Shown here in pieces: positions 1 to 8,882 of a stretch of DNA of 64,000 bases. This DNA is from Bradyrhizobium sp. CB82 (GTDB taxonomy: Bacteria > Pseudomonadota > Alphaproteobacteria > Rhizobiales > Xanthobacteraceae). Made by a program: the position numbers and the translations under genes. A model generated the notes under the pieces. That model was not told the origin of the DNA, searched no databases, and worked only from the letters and a program-made list of their open reading frames with translations. Where the stretch lies: the NCBI RefSeq assembly GCF_029714405.1, contig NZ_CP121650.1:7135001-7199000 (forward strand). Direction: 5' to 3'. Position 1 is the stretch's first letter, and every line of letters starts with the position of its first letter.

Positions 1-1
1 C

Positions 2-604
2 CTCGTCCCAGCGGTCTCCCAATTCCTTCAAATTGTTTTCGAGGCGCCCGCCGCAGTGACGCAAAGCCTGACCTTTTGGCGCGGCAGTCAGCAGCCAATT
101 CACATCGACTATCCGTTTGTGTGTCGACAGAAGCGATTGGCATACATTGCCGCATCTTGGATTCCGCTCGAAGATATCTCGCCTGAAGCTGGCCCCCTAG
201 AATATTACCCAGGAGCGCACAAAATCGCGATCTCCGGCTTTTTCAATTGGGGTAATGGTGACATCATCAAGGGTGCCGACAGCATGCAGAATTCAATGGA
301 ATTCGCAAAATATCTTGAAGAGCGAGTCAAAGCAGCTGGGATCGTGCCTGTTGTCTTCTGCCCGAGGAAGGGCGACGTTCTAATTTGGCACGGTAACATG
401 CCCCACGCGGGAACTGCTATTAAGAACCCGGAACTGACGCGTAAATCCTACGTCACGCACTATACGTCGCTCGCCGATTATCCAGACAGTTGGAAGATTC
501 CGTCGGAACAATGGGATCACAGATCGATCCACTGCAATGGTGGATACGCGTTCCAATATCCGTGGACAGACGAAAAGGATGCGCTTCCTAGTTGGACGAC
601 ATAG
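2..604 (+). CDS. PhyH-family dioxygenase, 5' end outside window
   Basis: The reading frame is open from the first bases of the window, so the true start lies upstream. An internal GTG at 56 is not a convincing start because the frame before it reads as continuous protein. The visible ~200 residues carry the Fe(II)/2-oxoglutarate dioxygenase signature of the phytanoyl-CoA dioxygenase family: an H-x-D in HIDYPF just after the GTG and a distal metal histidine in WHGNMPHAG. GPLEYYPGAHK between them is the usual family segment preceding the distal half. Members hydroxylate small molecules, lipids or modified sugars; the substrate cannot be read here. Its position beside a pyruvyl transferase and large glycosyltransferases makes a glycan-decoration role possible, but this is inference. 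Family assignment is firm. Confidence 0.88.
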   Translation, partial: LVPAVSQFLQIVFEAPAAVTQSLTFWRGSQQPIHIDYPFVCRQKRLAYIAASWIPLEDISPEAGPLEYYPGAHKIAISGFFNWGNGDIIKGADSMQNSMEFAKYLEERVKAAGIVPVVFCPRKGDVLIWHGNMPHAGTAIKNPELTRKSYVTHYTSLADYPDSWKIPSEQWDHRSIHCNGGYAFQYPWTDEKDALPSWTT

Positions 605-956
605 GAGTGGCTATAAGCGATGTGCTGACATCGTTTAGATATTTGGGACAGCAATTTGTCGCCCCTCGATCTCTTTAGAGGAGACTCGTGGAGTGATCTC
701 TACCGAACCTGAGTTTTTCAGGTCTCAACGTTATACTCGTACAAATCCATGATATCGACATGGGCATAAGGGCCGATCTGATCGAAGTGCTAGCTGGGAC
801 GAAACATCCACTCCCTCAGATCTGAGCTAATGGCTCTCTTGGCCAGTTCGACCCTTCCGCCAAAACGGCAAGCAGCAACCAAGCAACTAGACCTGCTTCA
901 ACTCCGGCGCTCCCTAGCTTCGAATCGAACAACCGTCGTCCGCATCACGCGGTATC
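605..956. other. Convergent intergenic gap, nothing recognised
   Basis: About 350 bases separate two convergently transcribed genes. No convincing open reading frame, strong terminator hairpin or RNA gene was seen. Base composition is less GC-rich than the surrounding genes. Confidence 0.5.
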
Positions 957-2060
957 TTAACTCTTTGGCTTGAGTCTGTTGGACTTAAGAAATTCCACGT
1001 AGGCTGGATACAATTCGCGATAACGCCGCGTGAGCGCGTCGCGATCTACTATTGCGTGCAGCGCGTTCACGTCGACACGCTCAAGATCCATGATGGTCAC
1101 ATACGGGATGGCCAGGAAACGACACATGTCCTCTGTCCGGGTATCATGGCAGACAACAACGGCAGGAACACCGCGCTGCAGTGCGACCATGCAGCCGTGG
1201 AAACGGCTACCGAAAACGAAGTCGTATTCTTCGATAGTCTTTAGCCATTCATCAACATCGAAGAAAACTTTCACGTGCGAGCTTGCCCAGGCTCGCGCAT
1301 CATCATCCGGCACAACGTCTTTCAAAAATGTGCAGATCGCATTCAAGGATTCCTCTACCCCTGTTCCTGGCTCACGGTCCGCAATCCGAATCTCCGCCAG
1401 CTCGCTTTGGGCGATAAAATCGGCATTCCAGGCGATCCCGGCCTTGTAGATTTCAAGAACAATCCGCCGCATCTTGTCCTTGTCGAACGAATGGCCGATC
1501 ACATCTCGTGATGCGTTGATCGATATCCGCTTGAAACCCTCCATCGGCCGGTTTGCAATCACGGGCCCCTTGGCCCCGCTCATATAGTAAGATGGACAGC
1601 CGGTTACAGTGACATTATGCACGCCGCGACGAGCGAGGACGTCCAACGTGTAGGGACCTCTCACACCGATACTTGCGGCGCGTTCAGCGATGACTTTAAC
1701 GAACCTTTCGGTTCCCGGCATGAGTTCAATGTTCGGATCGTAGTTGTTCGACTGAGCACCCAAGCCGACGATTGCTACGGGCAGATCGGCGCGTTCGATA
1801 TAATCCGCCATGCCGCCGAAATCGAACTTCGGAAACAGAAAATTCGCTGCCGCGATCACAATCATATCGAAGCGCTCGCGCACCTCCTTGGGATCGATGC
1901 GGTAGTCCCAAGCAATGTTCTGGTAGTCAATCTGGCTCAACAGGCCATGGGCAATCATCTGATTGCCCGTGTTACCTCCGGTTTTTGTCAGCTTGGAGGT
2001 CGGATCTTCTCCAGGCTCCGCTGAGATACTGGGTGTTGCTCCAAGCAGGAAAATATTCAC
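957..2060 (-). CDS. Polysaccharide pyruvyl transferase family protein
   Basis: This 367-residue protein matches the polysaccharide pyruvyl transferase fold (CsaB/PssK/WcaK type), which moves pyruvate from phosphoenolpyruvate onto sugar hydroxyls as a ketal. Visible marks are an N-terminal GNTGNQMIAHGL segment, the central VRGPYTLDVLARRGV block followed by VTGCPSYY, and a C-terminal FGSRFHGCMVALQRGVPAVVV block. The SRFHG histidine and arginine are characteristic of the family. There is no signal peptide, so it should act in the cytoplasm on lipid-linked or nucleotide-linked sugars. It lies just downstream, on the same strand, of a repeat protein and a giant glycosyltransferase, which supports a role in capsule or exopolysaccharide decoration. 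The acceptor is unknown. Confidence 0.87.
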   Translation of the reverse strand: MNIFLLGATPSISAEPGEDPTSKLTKTGGNTGNQMIAHGLLSQIDYQNIAWDYRIDPKEVRERFDMIVIAAANFLFPKFDFGGMADYIERADLPVAIVGLGAQSNNYDPNIELMPGTERFVKVIAERAASIGVRGPYTLDVLARRGVHNVTVTGCPSYYMSGAKGPVIANRPMEGFKRISINASRDVIGHSFDKDKMRRIVLEIYKAGIAWNADFIAQSELAEIRIADREPGTGVEESLNAICTFLKDVVPDDDARAWASSHVKVFFDVDEWLKTIEEYDFVFGSRFHGCMVALQRGVPAVVVCHDTRTEDMCRFLAIPYVTIMDLERVDVNALHAIVDRDALTRRYRELYPAYVEFLKSNRLKPKS

Positions 2061-2176
2061 AGGCCTCTCCTCCGGCAGTTCTGTTTCGTAATCCGGAGTA
2101 CCCCGGCTCTATTCTCGTCCTCGCCCGGTGATCGTTTTTCAGCGACTCGCCCTTAGTCAGCAAGAATATTCTTCCG

Positions 2177-2620
2177 CTACAAGCCCCTAATCGCTGACTT
2201 CCACTGAGCTGCGTCGGATTCGTATTCCAGAGCAGGGCTACGACCCTCTCCCCCGCCGATAGCGTGAAAATGAGCTTCGGCGGACTTTATTCGCCCTTCC
2301 CTCACTGCCGCCGCAACGTCGGGGTATTTGCTCAGGTACCAGTCAGCATCCACAACGGGACCGGCACCGCGTCGACCCTCGAAATATCCGAAGCCAATAT
2401 AGTGAAGATGTGCGCTCTCAACTTCGCCGCGTAAGATAGCCTTGGCCACATCCGGATTTTCGCGAAGGTAGCTCTCTTCATCGAAATCCGCTGCGGCAAG
2501 CGCGACCTGCAACAATAGCTTCAAGAGTCGAGCGGGTATTTTGACCTGCCCATTCCCATCCAGAACCGATTTGTTGGCGCTGAGTGCGCTCATCAGAGAT
2601 TCGGCAGAAGGTACAAACAT
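2177..2620 (-). CDS. Small protein with two Y-P-D-V repeats
   Basis: A 147-residue protein with no enzyme domain I recognise. It contains two ~40-residue units built as (F/D)-x-x-x-Y/W-L-x-x-x/Y-P-D-V-A-x-A ... H-x-x-x-x-G-x-x-E-G-R. The first starts near residue 48 (SYLRENPDVAKAIL) and the second near residue 90 (DWYLSKYPDVAAAV). The same unit occurs five times at the N terminus of the glycosyltransferase encoded immediately upstream on the same strand. The gap to that gene is 35 bases, so the two are probably one transcription unit. The shared repeat suggests a common binding or docking module; function is unknown. Confidence 0.75.
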   Translation of the reverse strand: MFVPSAESLMSALSANKSVLDGNGQVKIPARLLKLLLQVALAAADFDEESYLRENPDVAKAILRGEVESAHLHYIGFGYFEGRRGAGPVVDADWYLSKYPDVAAAVREGRIKSAEAHFHAIGGGEGRSPALEYESDAAQWKSAIRGL

Positions 2621-2655
2621 TTCTGTCCCCGTTATCCTAAGTGTATTCGGAAAGA

Positions 2656-5600
2656 TTATGTCTTAGCTGGCGCACGCGACGCTGAATTTATCGACTTTTT
2701 TGATCTCTCCGCCTCCGCGGCCCCTCCCAGCAGTTGCGCCGAGACCTCCTCAAGATACGCCTCCTGCCCCGCCGTCTCGCGCTTCGAGAACCCGAACCGC
2801 TCCCGCGCGACGTGGTGCATGCTGTCGATCTCCTCGATGTGCTTCTGCGCCTTCAGCGAGTGCGTGACGCTCGCGGCGTGGCGGCGGTGAACGTTGAGGG
2901 GATCGGCGACGTAGGCGATCCTGGCGTTGGGTGCGGCCAGACACTCCAGGTAAATGCGCCAATCGCCGGCCATACGCAAGTCCCTGAGGTCGCTGCGGCA
3001 GGCCTCCAGCGCCCGCAGCAGGGCGTCGCGCCGCCACAGCACGGAGGAGACGTTGAGGATCGTGTTCTTCACGCCGAGGAAGCGCGCGACGAACTCGCGC
3101 CCGTCGAAAACTTCCGTCTTGGAAAGCGCGCCGGGTTCGATGCTCGCGTAGTAGGGCTTGTAGCTCGCATACACGTGCTGGCCTTCGGCGTCGATCGACT
3201 TGGAGTCGGTGAAGCCGAACGCGATGCTCGGGTCGCCCTTCATCAGCGAAAGCAGGCTCGAGAGGAAGGTCGGCTCGGAGAGATCGTCGGCCTCCGCGAT
3301 CCACAGGAACTCGCCCTTGGCCATTTCGGCCGCCTTGGTCCACTGCGCGAAGACCGAGCCGGAATTCTCCTCGTTGACCACGAGCGTGAGGTCGCGCTGG
3401 CGCTCCTCGGCCACCTTCATGATGACCGAGATGCTGTCGTCCTTCGAGCAGTCGTCGAGAACGATGACTTCCTCGACGGGATGGTTCTGGTCGAAGATGG
3501 TGTAGAGCCGCTCGGGCAGGCAGTGCGCGTAATTGTAGTTCGGCACGGCAACCGAGATCGTTGGCAGCGACGGAACGGCGAGCCGCAGCAGGTCGCGAAC
3601 GTAATCGGGGAACGCGAAGTTCGCCTCGATGAGACCGGCCATCCGCTCGCGATCGGAGCCCGACGGCGGCCATTGCAGGAAATGCGAGACCGCATCCGCC
3701 ATCGCGGGCACGTCGCAATAGGGCACGACCTGACCGACCTTTTCCTTCTGAAGGAAGCCGGGAATGCCGCCGGAATCCGCAAAGGCCACCACGGGAACGC
3801 CGATGCTCAGCGCCTCCAGCGCAACGGTCGGGAACGGGTCTTCGCGCGAGGTCAGGGCGTAGATATCCGAGGCTGAATAGAGACCCTGCATGTCCGAGCG
3901 GTAGCCCGCGAAATGGAAGCGACCGGTCGCCCTGGCGCGCTCGATCTCGGGGCCGAGCCATTCCTGCAGGCCGGGATCCATGCCGCCGGCCCAGCAGAAA
4001 TGAACGTGCGGATTGTCCTGCCGGACCAGCCTCCAGACCTGAAGAAAGAGATCAAAACCCTTGCGCAGATCGGCATAGCCGACGCCGAGCACCATCTTGT
4101 CGCCCGGCGCAAGGCCGAACTCTTTACGGATGGCGGCAGCTTCATCCGGCGCTTCCGCGATCTGCTTGTAGCTGCCCTGCGGACGGATCAGTAAACGCTC
4201 GTCGCTCGCATCGAGTTCGAGCGCGTCGGCCAGCTTGTCGCGAACGAAATCCGAAGCGAAGACCACCTTCTGCGCGTTGCCGATCGCCATTCGCGCGTCG
4301 TCTTCCAGATTCTTCTCGCGGAGAATCCGCGGCAGCTCATGCACCAGCGAAATGGCGCGGAAGCCCATTTCGGCGGCAAGCTTGACTGCGCGGCCGCTTG
4401 CGGTCGTATTGATGATCGCCGCCGAAAAACCCTTGTCCTTGAAGTGTTGGAGGGCGGCCGGGAGATCCGAGAGTTTGCTCAGCACCGTCAGCGGCGCCGA
4501 GGCACGGTATTCCGCCTCCATGGCGCCGCCGGCCAGCAGCAGATACTCGGTCTCCATGTTGAAGGCGCTGCGCAGGGTCTTGCCGATGTTGAGCAGCAGG
4601 TGCTGGGCGCCGCTCGGAAACGCATCGTGGCCGATGAGCAGAATCTTGGGCTGCGAGAGGTCCCGCGTCAGGCCGGTCGCCGCGCGCGCGGTCGCGTTCA
4701 GATAGGCCGAGCCGAAGTGCAGATCGGGCTCCAGATAGGCGCCTTCGCACCACTCGTTCCAGGCGTTGACGCAGACAAAGGGCTCGCCAAAGAAAGTGTG
4801 GCGCTGCGCCTCCTCGACCAGCGTCGACAACCAGGTTTCGTATTTCTGCGGGGTCGAGCCCTGGATGACGAGACCTGTGCCCTGCCGGCGCGCGTCGTTG
4901 TCCCAGCTCGGAACGACGGTCTTGATCAACGGGAAGTTGGGCCGCGGCTCGTCGACCGAGTATTTGACGACATCGTCATAGCCGTAGATCTGGCCGGAGA
5001 AGGTGTCGTCCAGGATCTTCGCTTCGGACGTGACGATTGGGGTGAACTTGGTGATCTTGTGCGGCGGGAATTCGATCGCGCCATCGAGGCCCATCACAGT
5101 CGGATCGAAATCATCAAAGCTCTGGCTCATGATGATGATCGGATCCTCGCGGAACTTCTTCTTGAAGACCGCTCGCCATCGCGCAATGACGTTGGCGGTA
5201 TCGGGGATCAGCCGCGGACGATAGATCATCAGGAGGGGGCGGCCCTGCACCCGGATGTAGCGGCGGTCATTGAAGTGGCGGCAGAAGTCGCCGAGCAGGC
5301 GCTCGTCATCGTCGTCGAGATAATCCTGCGAGATCAGGACCTCGCTCTCCATGCCGTCCCAGCGGCGCGTCCAGTTCTCGTTCGCCCACATCAGGCAGAA
5401 CGGCATGTTGATGTCGCGCGCTTTCAGGAACTGCTCCAGCGGACGCTCCATCAGGCGCTTTCCGTTGAACCAGTAGTAGTAATAGACGAAGCCATGAATT
5501 CCGGCGGCCTGCGCGAGCTTGACCTGCCTGCGCATGTTTTCGAGATCGAGCAGTGAATAGAAGCCGAGGTCGCGCGGAACGCGGGGTTGGTAATGGTCCT

Positions 5601-6624
5601 TGAAGCGCGGCACGCCGCGGCTGATGTTGGTCCATTCGGTGAAGCCCGTCCCCCACCATTTGTCGTTCTCGGGGAAGGCGTGGAATTGCGTGAGGTAGTA
5701 GGCCAGCACCTTCGCACGCGGCTTGGTGCTTGGCGGCAGCGGGCGCAACTCTTCGAACAGCGCGCTCGGCTTGGTGAAGCGCTTGATCTCCGCCGGAATG
5801 GTCGCTTCGTTCTCGGGCGGCGACGGGAAGATGCCCTCTTCGTGCCGATGCTCCAGGTAGTGCAAGAGAGGGTTCTGATCGGTCTTTCCCTTGAAGTACC
5901 GCTGAATATAGAACTTGGTATCAAACTCGGCAGAAGGATTGCGGCCTTCCTTGTAGCCGTGAAAAATAAAGTGCTCGAAAGGATCGACGCCCGCCTCGGC
6001 GACGTCCTTGTAGGTCTCGAGATAATACTGCGCGTCAAATTCGGGGATCGGGCTGAAAGGGCCGATCCGGTTCTTCAGATAGTGCGCAAGCGGGCTGTCA
6101 GTCGCCGGAATGGCGTACTTTTCCCGGTACCACGCGGGCTGGAAGTAAGCGCTTGGACGGCGACCTTCGGGCTCACCGTGCCTTGCATAATGCAACAGCG
6201 GCTGAACATCAGCTTCTTGAACATCCGGATAGGTCGTGACGTACCACATCGGATCAAAGATGGGATTGGGCTTTCGTCCCTCCTTGAAGCCGTAGAGGAA
6301 GAAGTGCTCGAAGGGATTTGCACCGACCGCCACGACGTCGGGATAGGTTACGGAATAGAACGTCTCGTCGAAGAGCCCCAGCGCTTCGAGGTAGCGCCTG
6401 ATCGCAGAGAGATCTTCAGCCGACTTCTCGACCACCGGCTCGGCTTTCGGCGACTCGGCTTTCAGCGGCTCGGCTTGCGCCGTCGCATCCGACGTAGTTT
6501 CGTTGGCCGCGCCTGGTTTCGAAGCGCTTTTTGATTGAACCTTACTGACACCTACGCGCTTGGCTCTTGGCTCTTTTTGCCCGGCATCCCGGGCGAGCTT
6601 TGACAGGAAGTCAGCCATTTCCAT
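2656..6624 (-). CDS. Giant multidomain glycosyltransferase: WbsX/GH99-like + GT4 + GT2
   Basis: A 1322-residue protein with four visible parts. Residues ~1-80 are a low-complexity Lys/Ala/Glu/Pro tail. Residues ~85-270 hold five ~37-residue repeats with a Y-P-D-V ... H-x-x-x-H/Y-G-x-x-E-G-R-x-P pattern. Residues ~305-660 match the WbsX/GH99-like family: AYYLTQFHAFPENDKWWGTG, TEWTN, YYYYWFNGKRL, MWANENWTRRWDG and VNAWNEWCEG. Residues ~665-1030 are a GT-B glycosyltransferase of family 4 type with the E-x7-E segment EDPFPTVALEA. Residues ~1035-1290 are a GT-A family 2 domain with VPNYN, LDDCSKDDS and an EADD acidic motif. Enzymes of this kind build surface glycans in the cytoplasm. Three catalytic-type domains in one chain suggest that one protein adds several sugars. 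No truncation is visible. Confidence 0.9.
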   Translation of the reverse strand: MEMADFLSKLARDAGQKEPRAKRVGVSKVQSKSASKPGAANETTSDATAQAEPLKAESPKAEPVVEKSAEDLSAIRRYLEALGLFDETFYSVTYPDVVAVGANPFEHFFLYGFKEGRKPNPIFDPMWYVTTYPDVQEADVQPLLHYARHGEPEGRRPSAYFQPAWYREKYAIPATDSPLAHYLKNRIGPFSPIPEFDAQYYLETYKDVAEAGVDPFEHFIFHGYKEGRNPSAEFDTKFYIQRYFKGKTDQNPLLHYLEHRHEEGIFPSPPENEATIPAEIKRFTKPSALFEELRPLPPSTKPRAKVLAYYLTQFHAFPENDKWWGTGFTEWTNISRGVPRFKDHYQPRVPRDLGFYSLLDLENMRRQVKLAQAAGIHGFVYYYYWFNGKRLMERPLEQFLKARDINMPFCLMWANENWTRRWDGMESEVLISQDYLDDDDERLLGDFCRHFNDRRYIRVQGRPLLMIYRPRLIPDTANVIARWRAVFKKKFREDPIIIMSQSFDDFDPTVMGLDGAIEFPPHKITKFTPIVTSEAKILDDTFSGQIYGYDDVVKYSVDEPRPNFPLIKTVVPSWDNDARRQGTGLVIQGSTPQKYETWLSTLVEEAQRHTFFGEPFVCVNAWNEWCEGAYLEPDLHFGSAYLNATARAATGLTRDLSQPKILLIGHDAFPSGAQHLLLNIGKTLRSAFNMETEYLLLAGGAMEAEYRASAPLTVLSKLSDLPAALQHFKDKGFSAAIINTTASGRAVKLAAEMGFRAISLVHELPRILREKNLEDDARMAIGNAQKVVFASDFVRDKLADALELDASDERLLIRPQGSYKQIAEAPDEAAAIRKEFGLAPGDKMVLGVGYADLRKGFDLFLQVWRLVRQDNPHVHFCWAGGMDPGLQEWLGPEIERARATGRFHFAGYRSDMQGLYSASDIYALTSREDPFPTVALEALSIGVPVVAFADSGGIPGFLQKEKVGQVVPYCDVPAMADAVSHFLQWPPSGSDRERMAGLIEANFAFPDYVRDLLRLAVPSLPTISVAVPNYNYAHCLPERLYTIFDQNHPVEEVIVLDDCSKDDSISVIMKVAEERQRDLTLVVNEENSGSVFAQWTKAAEMAKGEFLWIAEADDLSEPTFLSSLLSLMKGDPSIAFGFTDSKSIDAEGQHVYASYKPYYASIEPGALSKTEVFDGREFVARFLGVKNTILNVSSVLWRRDALLRALEACRSDLRDLRMAGDWRIYLECLAAPNARIAYVADPLNVHRRHAASVTHSLKAQKHIEEIDSMHHVARERFGFSKRETAGQEAYLEEVSAQLLGGAAEAERSKKSINSASRAPAKT

Positions 6625-6818
6625 ACAATCTTTGATCGAGTCTCGGTCTTATTCGCAATCACTACATTAGAGCAACGTTGCTGTCACGCACATGAAAGCT
6701 AACCTTAACTCTGCTCATAAAGCGGCGTCATGCTGCCCGAACTTGCATCGGCTCGCCCAAGAGTCATCCACCAGTCCGTGAGCTGCAATGCCGGCTAGCC
6801 GCTCAACTTCGCGCTGTG

Positions 6819-8882
6819 TCAGCCATCAGCAATGTTATCGTTCTGCGAAGACGCGATCGCTGCCAATCTCTGCCGCGCCACTTCATTCCCCTGCCCCGCC
6901 GCTTTCTCATACCAGGCCCTGGCCGTCTCAAGATCCTGCGCCACGCCGGTCCCGGAATAGAGCGCATCGCCCACGCTAAGCTGCGCCGCCGCCATGCCGT
7001 GCTCGGCGGCGCTCTCGAACCACTCGAATGCCTTTTCGGGATCCCGGGTGCAGCCCTGCCCCTTGGAGAGCATCACGGCCAGGTTGAATTGCCCGAGCAG
7101 GTGGCCCTGCTTGGCGGCGGCCTCGTACCAGAACACGCCCTTCTCCAGATTCATCTCGACGCCGTTGCCGGTGCAATACATCACCCCTAGCTGGAATTGG
7201 GCGAGCGGCTGGCCGGCCCGCGCCGCCTTCTCGAACCAGGCGGCGGCGGCTTTTGCATCGGCAAGACCGGTGGCCGGATCGAGATGGAGATGGCCGAGGG
7301 CCAGCATTGCGTCCGGCAGGCCAGCCTCGGCCGCGCGGGCGTAGCATTTTGCGGCCTGCGGCCAGTCGGGCGTGCCACCGAAGCGGCCGGCATGGAGATT
7401 GCCGAGCTGGAAGCTGGCTGCGGCGTGGCCGGCTTCGGCCGCCTGCGCCAGCAGGTCCGTGGCGCGCGCGATGGCCTCAGTGCTCTTGTCCGATTGCAGC
7501 AGGAACAGCGCATAGGCGAGCCTTGACTCGGGATCGCCGCCGCGCGCGGCCTTCTCCAGCCACTGCTCGGCGAGGCTGTGATCGCGGTCGACGCCATGGC
7601 CGGTGGAATAGAGCTGGCCGAGCTGGACTTGCGCCGCCGGGATGCCGGCATTGGCGGCGAACTCGAACCATTTGATCGCCGCGCCGATATCCTGGGCGAT
7701 GCCGGTTCCCTTGAGATAGAAGACGGCGACGTTATAGGCCGCGGTCGGGTGCCCGTTCTCCGCCGCGCGCAAGAACCATCTGGCGGCTTCGCGCACGCTC
7801 GGGGCCACCCCCTGGCCCGTGGCATGGAAGCGGCCGGTGAAGAACTGCGCCTGGACATCGCCGCGCTCGGCCGCCTGATTGTACCAGTACGCAGCCTCGC
7901 GCAGGTCCGGCTCGATGGCGAGGCCCTTGGAGTAGAACTCGCCGAGCGCCAGGATCGACGGCAGATGCCCGCGCCGCCCGGCCTTGCGCAGCGCGGTCTC
8001 GGCCTTGTCGACGGACCTTGGCAGGCCGTCGCCGGCAAGATGCATCAGGGCGATGTTGTAGAGCGCGGTGACATCCTCGTGCTGCGCGGCCTCGTTGAAT
8101 AGGCGCGCCGCCTCGGCCCGATCCTGCGCGACGCCCGAGCCGTTCAGATGCAGGAAGGCGAGCGCGACCTGAGCGCGAACGTGACCCCGTGCGGCGGCCT
8201 TGCGATACCAGTCCACGGCGAGCTGGGGATCCTTAGGGACCCCGAGGCCCTGATAGAAGACGTCGCCAAGGCCGAACTCACCGGCGGCAAGGTTCTGCGC
8301 GGCAGCCTTCTCGTACCACTCCCGCGCTGCCGCGAGATCCTGCGCGCAGCCGCGCCCTTGCCGATAGAGATCCGCAAGCAGCGCCTGGGCTTCCGGTTTG
8401 CCCGCCGAGGCAGCCTTGGCGACCCAGCCAAAGCCGCGCTCCGGCTGCTTCTCGACCGACAGGCCGCGTGGGAAGATCACGTTTGCGATTGAGACCTGAT
8501 TGCCTGCCTTGGTCTCGACGGCCTGCCGCCAGCCTTCCGGTGAGTTGCCGCCAAGCCCCGCTATTGCGCCGTCAAGCAGGATCCTGCCCAGCTGATGCTG
8601 AGCCTCGACATGCCCCGCCTCGGCGGCCTTCTCGTACCAGGCCACGGCATCCGGGATTGAGCGCACCACACCCTGTCCGTGCACATAGAGCAGGCCGATC
8701 CTGTACGCTGCACCGGCGGAGCCGGCTTGCTCGGCGCGCCGCCAGGCCTCGAAGGCGTCCATATAGGCGCCGCGCTCATGGGCGGCGGCGCCGCGCTGAA
8801 CGAGCGCCTCGGGGCCAAGCGCGGCCCATGGCTTCAGGCGATGCAAAAGTCCGGGCCTGCGCATGCTCGCCGCCATGCTCAT
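6819..8882 (-). CDS. Sel1-repeat protein coupled to type I exporter
   Basis: This 687-residue protein is almost entirely Sel1-like (SLR) alpha-alpha repeats of ~36 residues, with the recurrent pattern A-x-x-W-Y/F-x-x-A-A-x-x-G-x-x-x-A-Q/A-x-x-L-G-x-x-Y/H-x-x-G-x-G-V. I count at least fifteen units from about residue 30 to the C terminus. No signal peptide or membrane segment is evident. Such solenoids are scaffolds for protein-protein contacts. Its ATG overlaps the stop codon of the HlyD-type gene (ATGA overlap), so translation is coupled and the product probably works with the exporter. A Sel1 protein is not a standard type I secretion component; a role in substrate capture or regulation is inference. 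Confidence 0.9.
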   Translation of the reverse strand: MSMAASMRRPGLLHRLKPWAALGPEALVQRGAAAHERGAYMDAFEAWRRAEQAGSAGAAYRIGLLYVHGQGVVRSIPDAVAWYEKAAEAGHVEAQHQLGRILLDGAIAGLGGNSPEGWRQAVETKAGNQVSIANVIFPRGLSVEKQPERGFGWVAKAASAGKPEAQALLADLYRQGRGCAQDLAAAREWYEKAAAQNLAAGEFGLGDVFYQGLGVPKDPQLAVDWYRKAAARGHVRAQVALAFLHLNGSGVAQDRAEAARLFNEAAQHEDVTALYNIALMHLAGDGLPRSVDKAETALRKAGRRGHLPSILALGEFYSKGLAIEPDLREAAYWYNQAAERGDVQAQFFTGRFHATGQGVAPSVREAARWFLRAAENGHPTAAYNVAVFYLKGTGIAQDIGAAIKWFEFAANAGIPAAQVQLGQLYSTGHGVDRDHSLAEQWLEKAARGGDPESRLAYALFLLQSDKSTEAIARATDLLAQAAEAGHAAASFQLGNLHAGRFGGTPDWPQAAKCYARAAEAGLPDAMLALGHLHLDPATGLADAKAAAAWFEKAARAGQPLAQFQLGVMYCTGNGVEMNLEKGVFWYEAAAKQGHLLGQFNLAVMLSKGQGCTRDPEKAFEWFESAAEHGMAAAQLSVGDALYSGTGVAQDLETARAWYEKAAGQGNEVARQRLAAIASSQNDNIADG

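Noticed and set aside
386..402. Sigma-54-like promoter (TGGCACG near 386)
   Set aside because: It lies inside the PhyH coding region, the -12 half is a poor match and no gene starts at a suitable distance.
2734..5556. Long plus-strand open frames opposite the giant glycosyltransferase
   Set aside because: They mirror the codon pattern of the minus-strand gene, are rich in Arg/Ala/Val without domain motifs, and the minus-strand product has clear catalytic motifs throughout.
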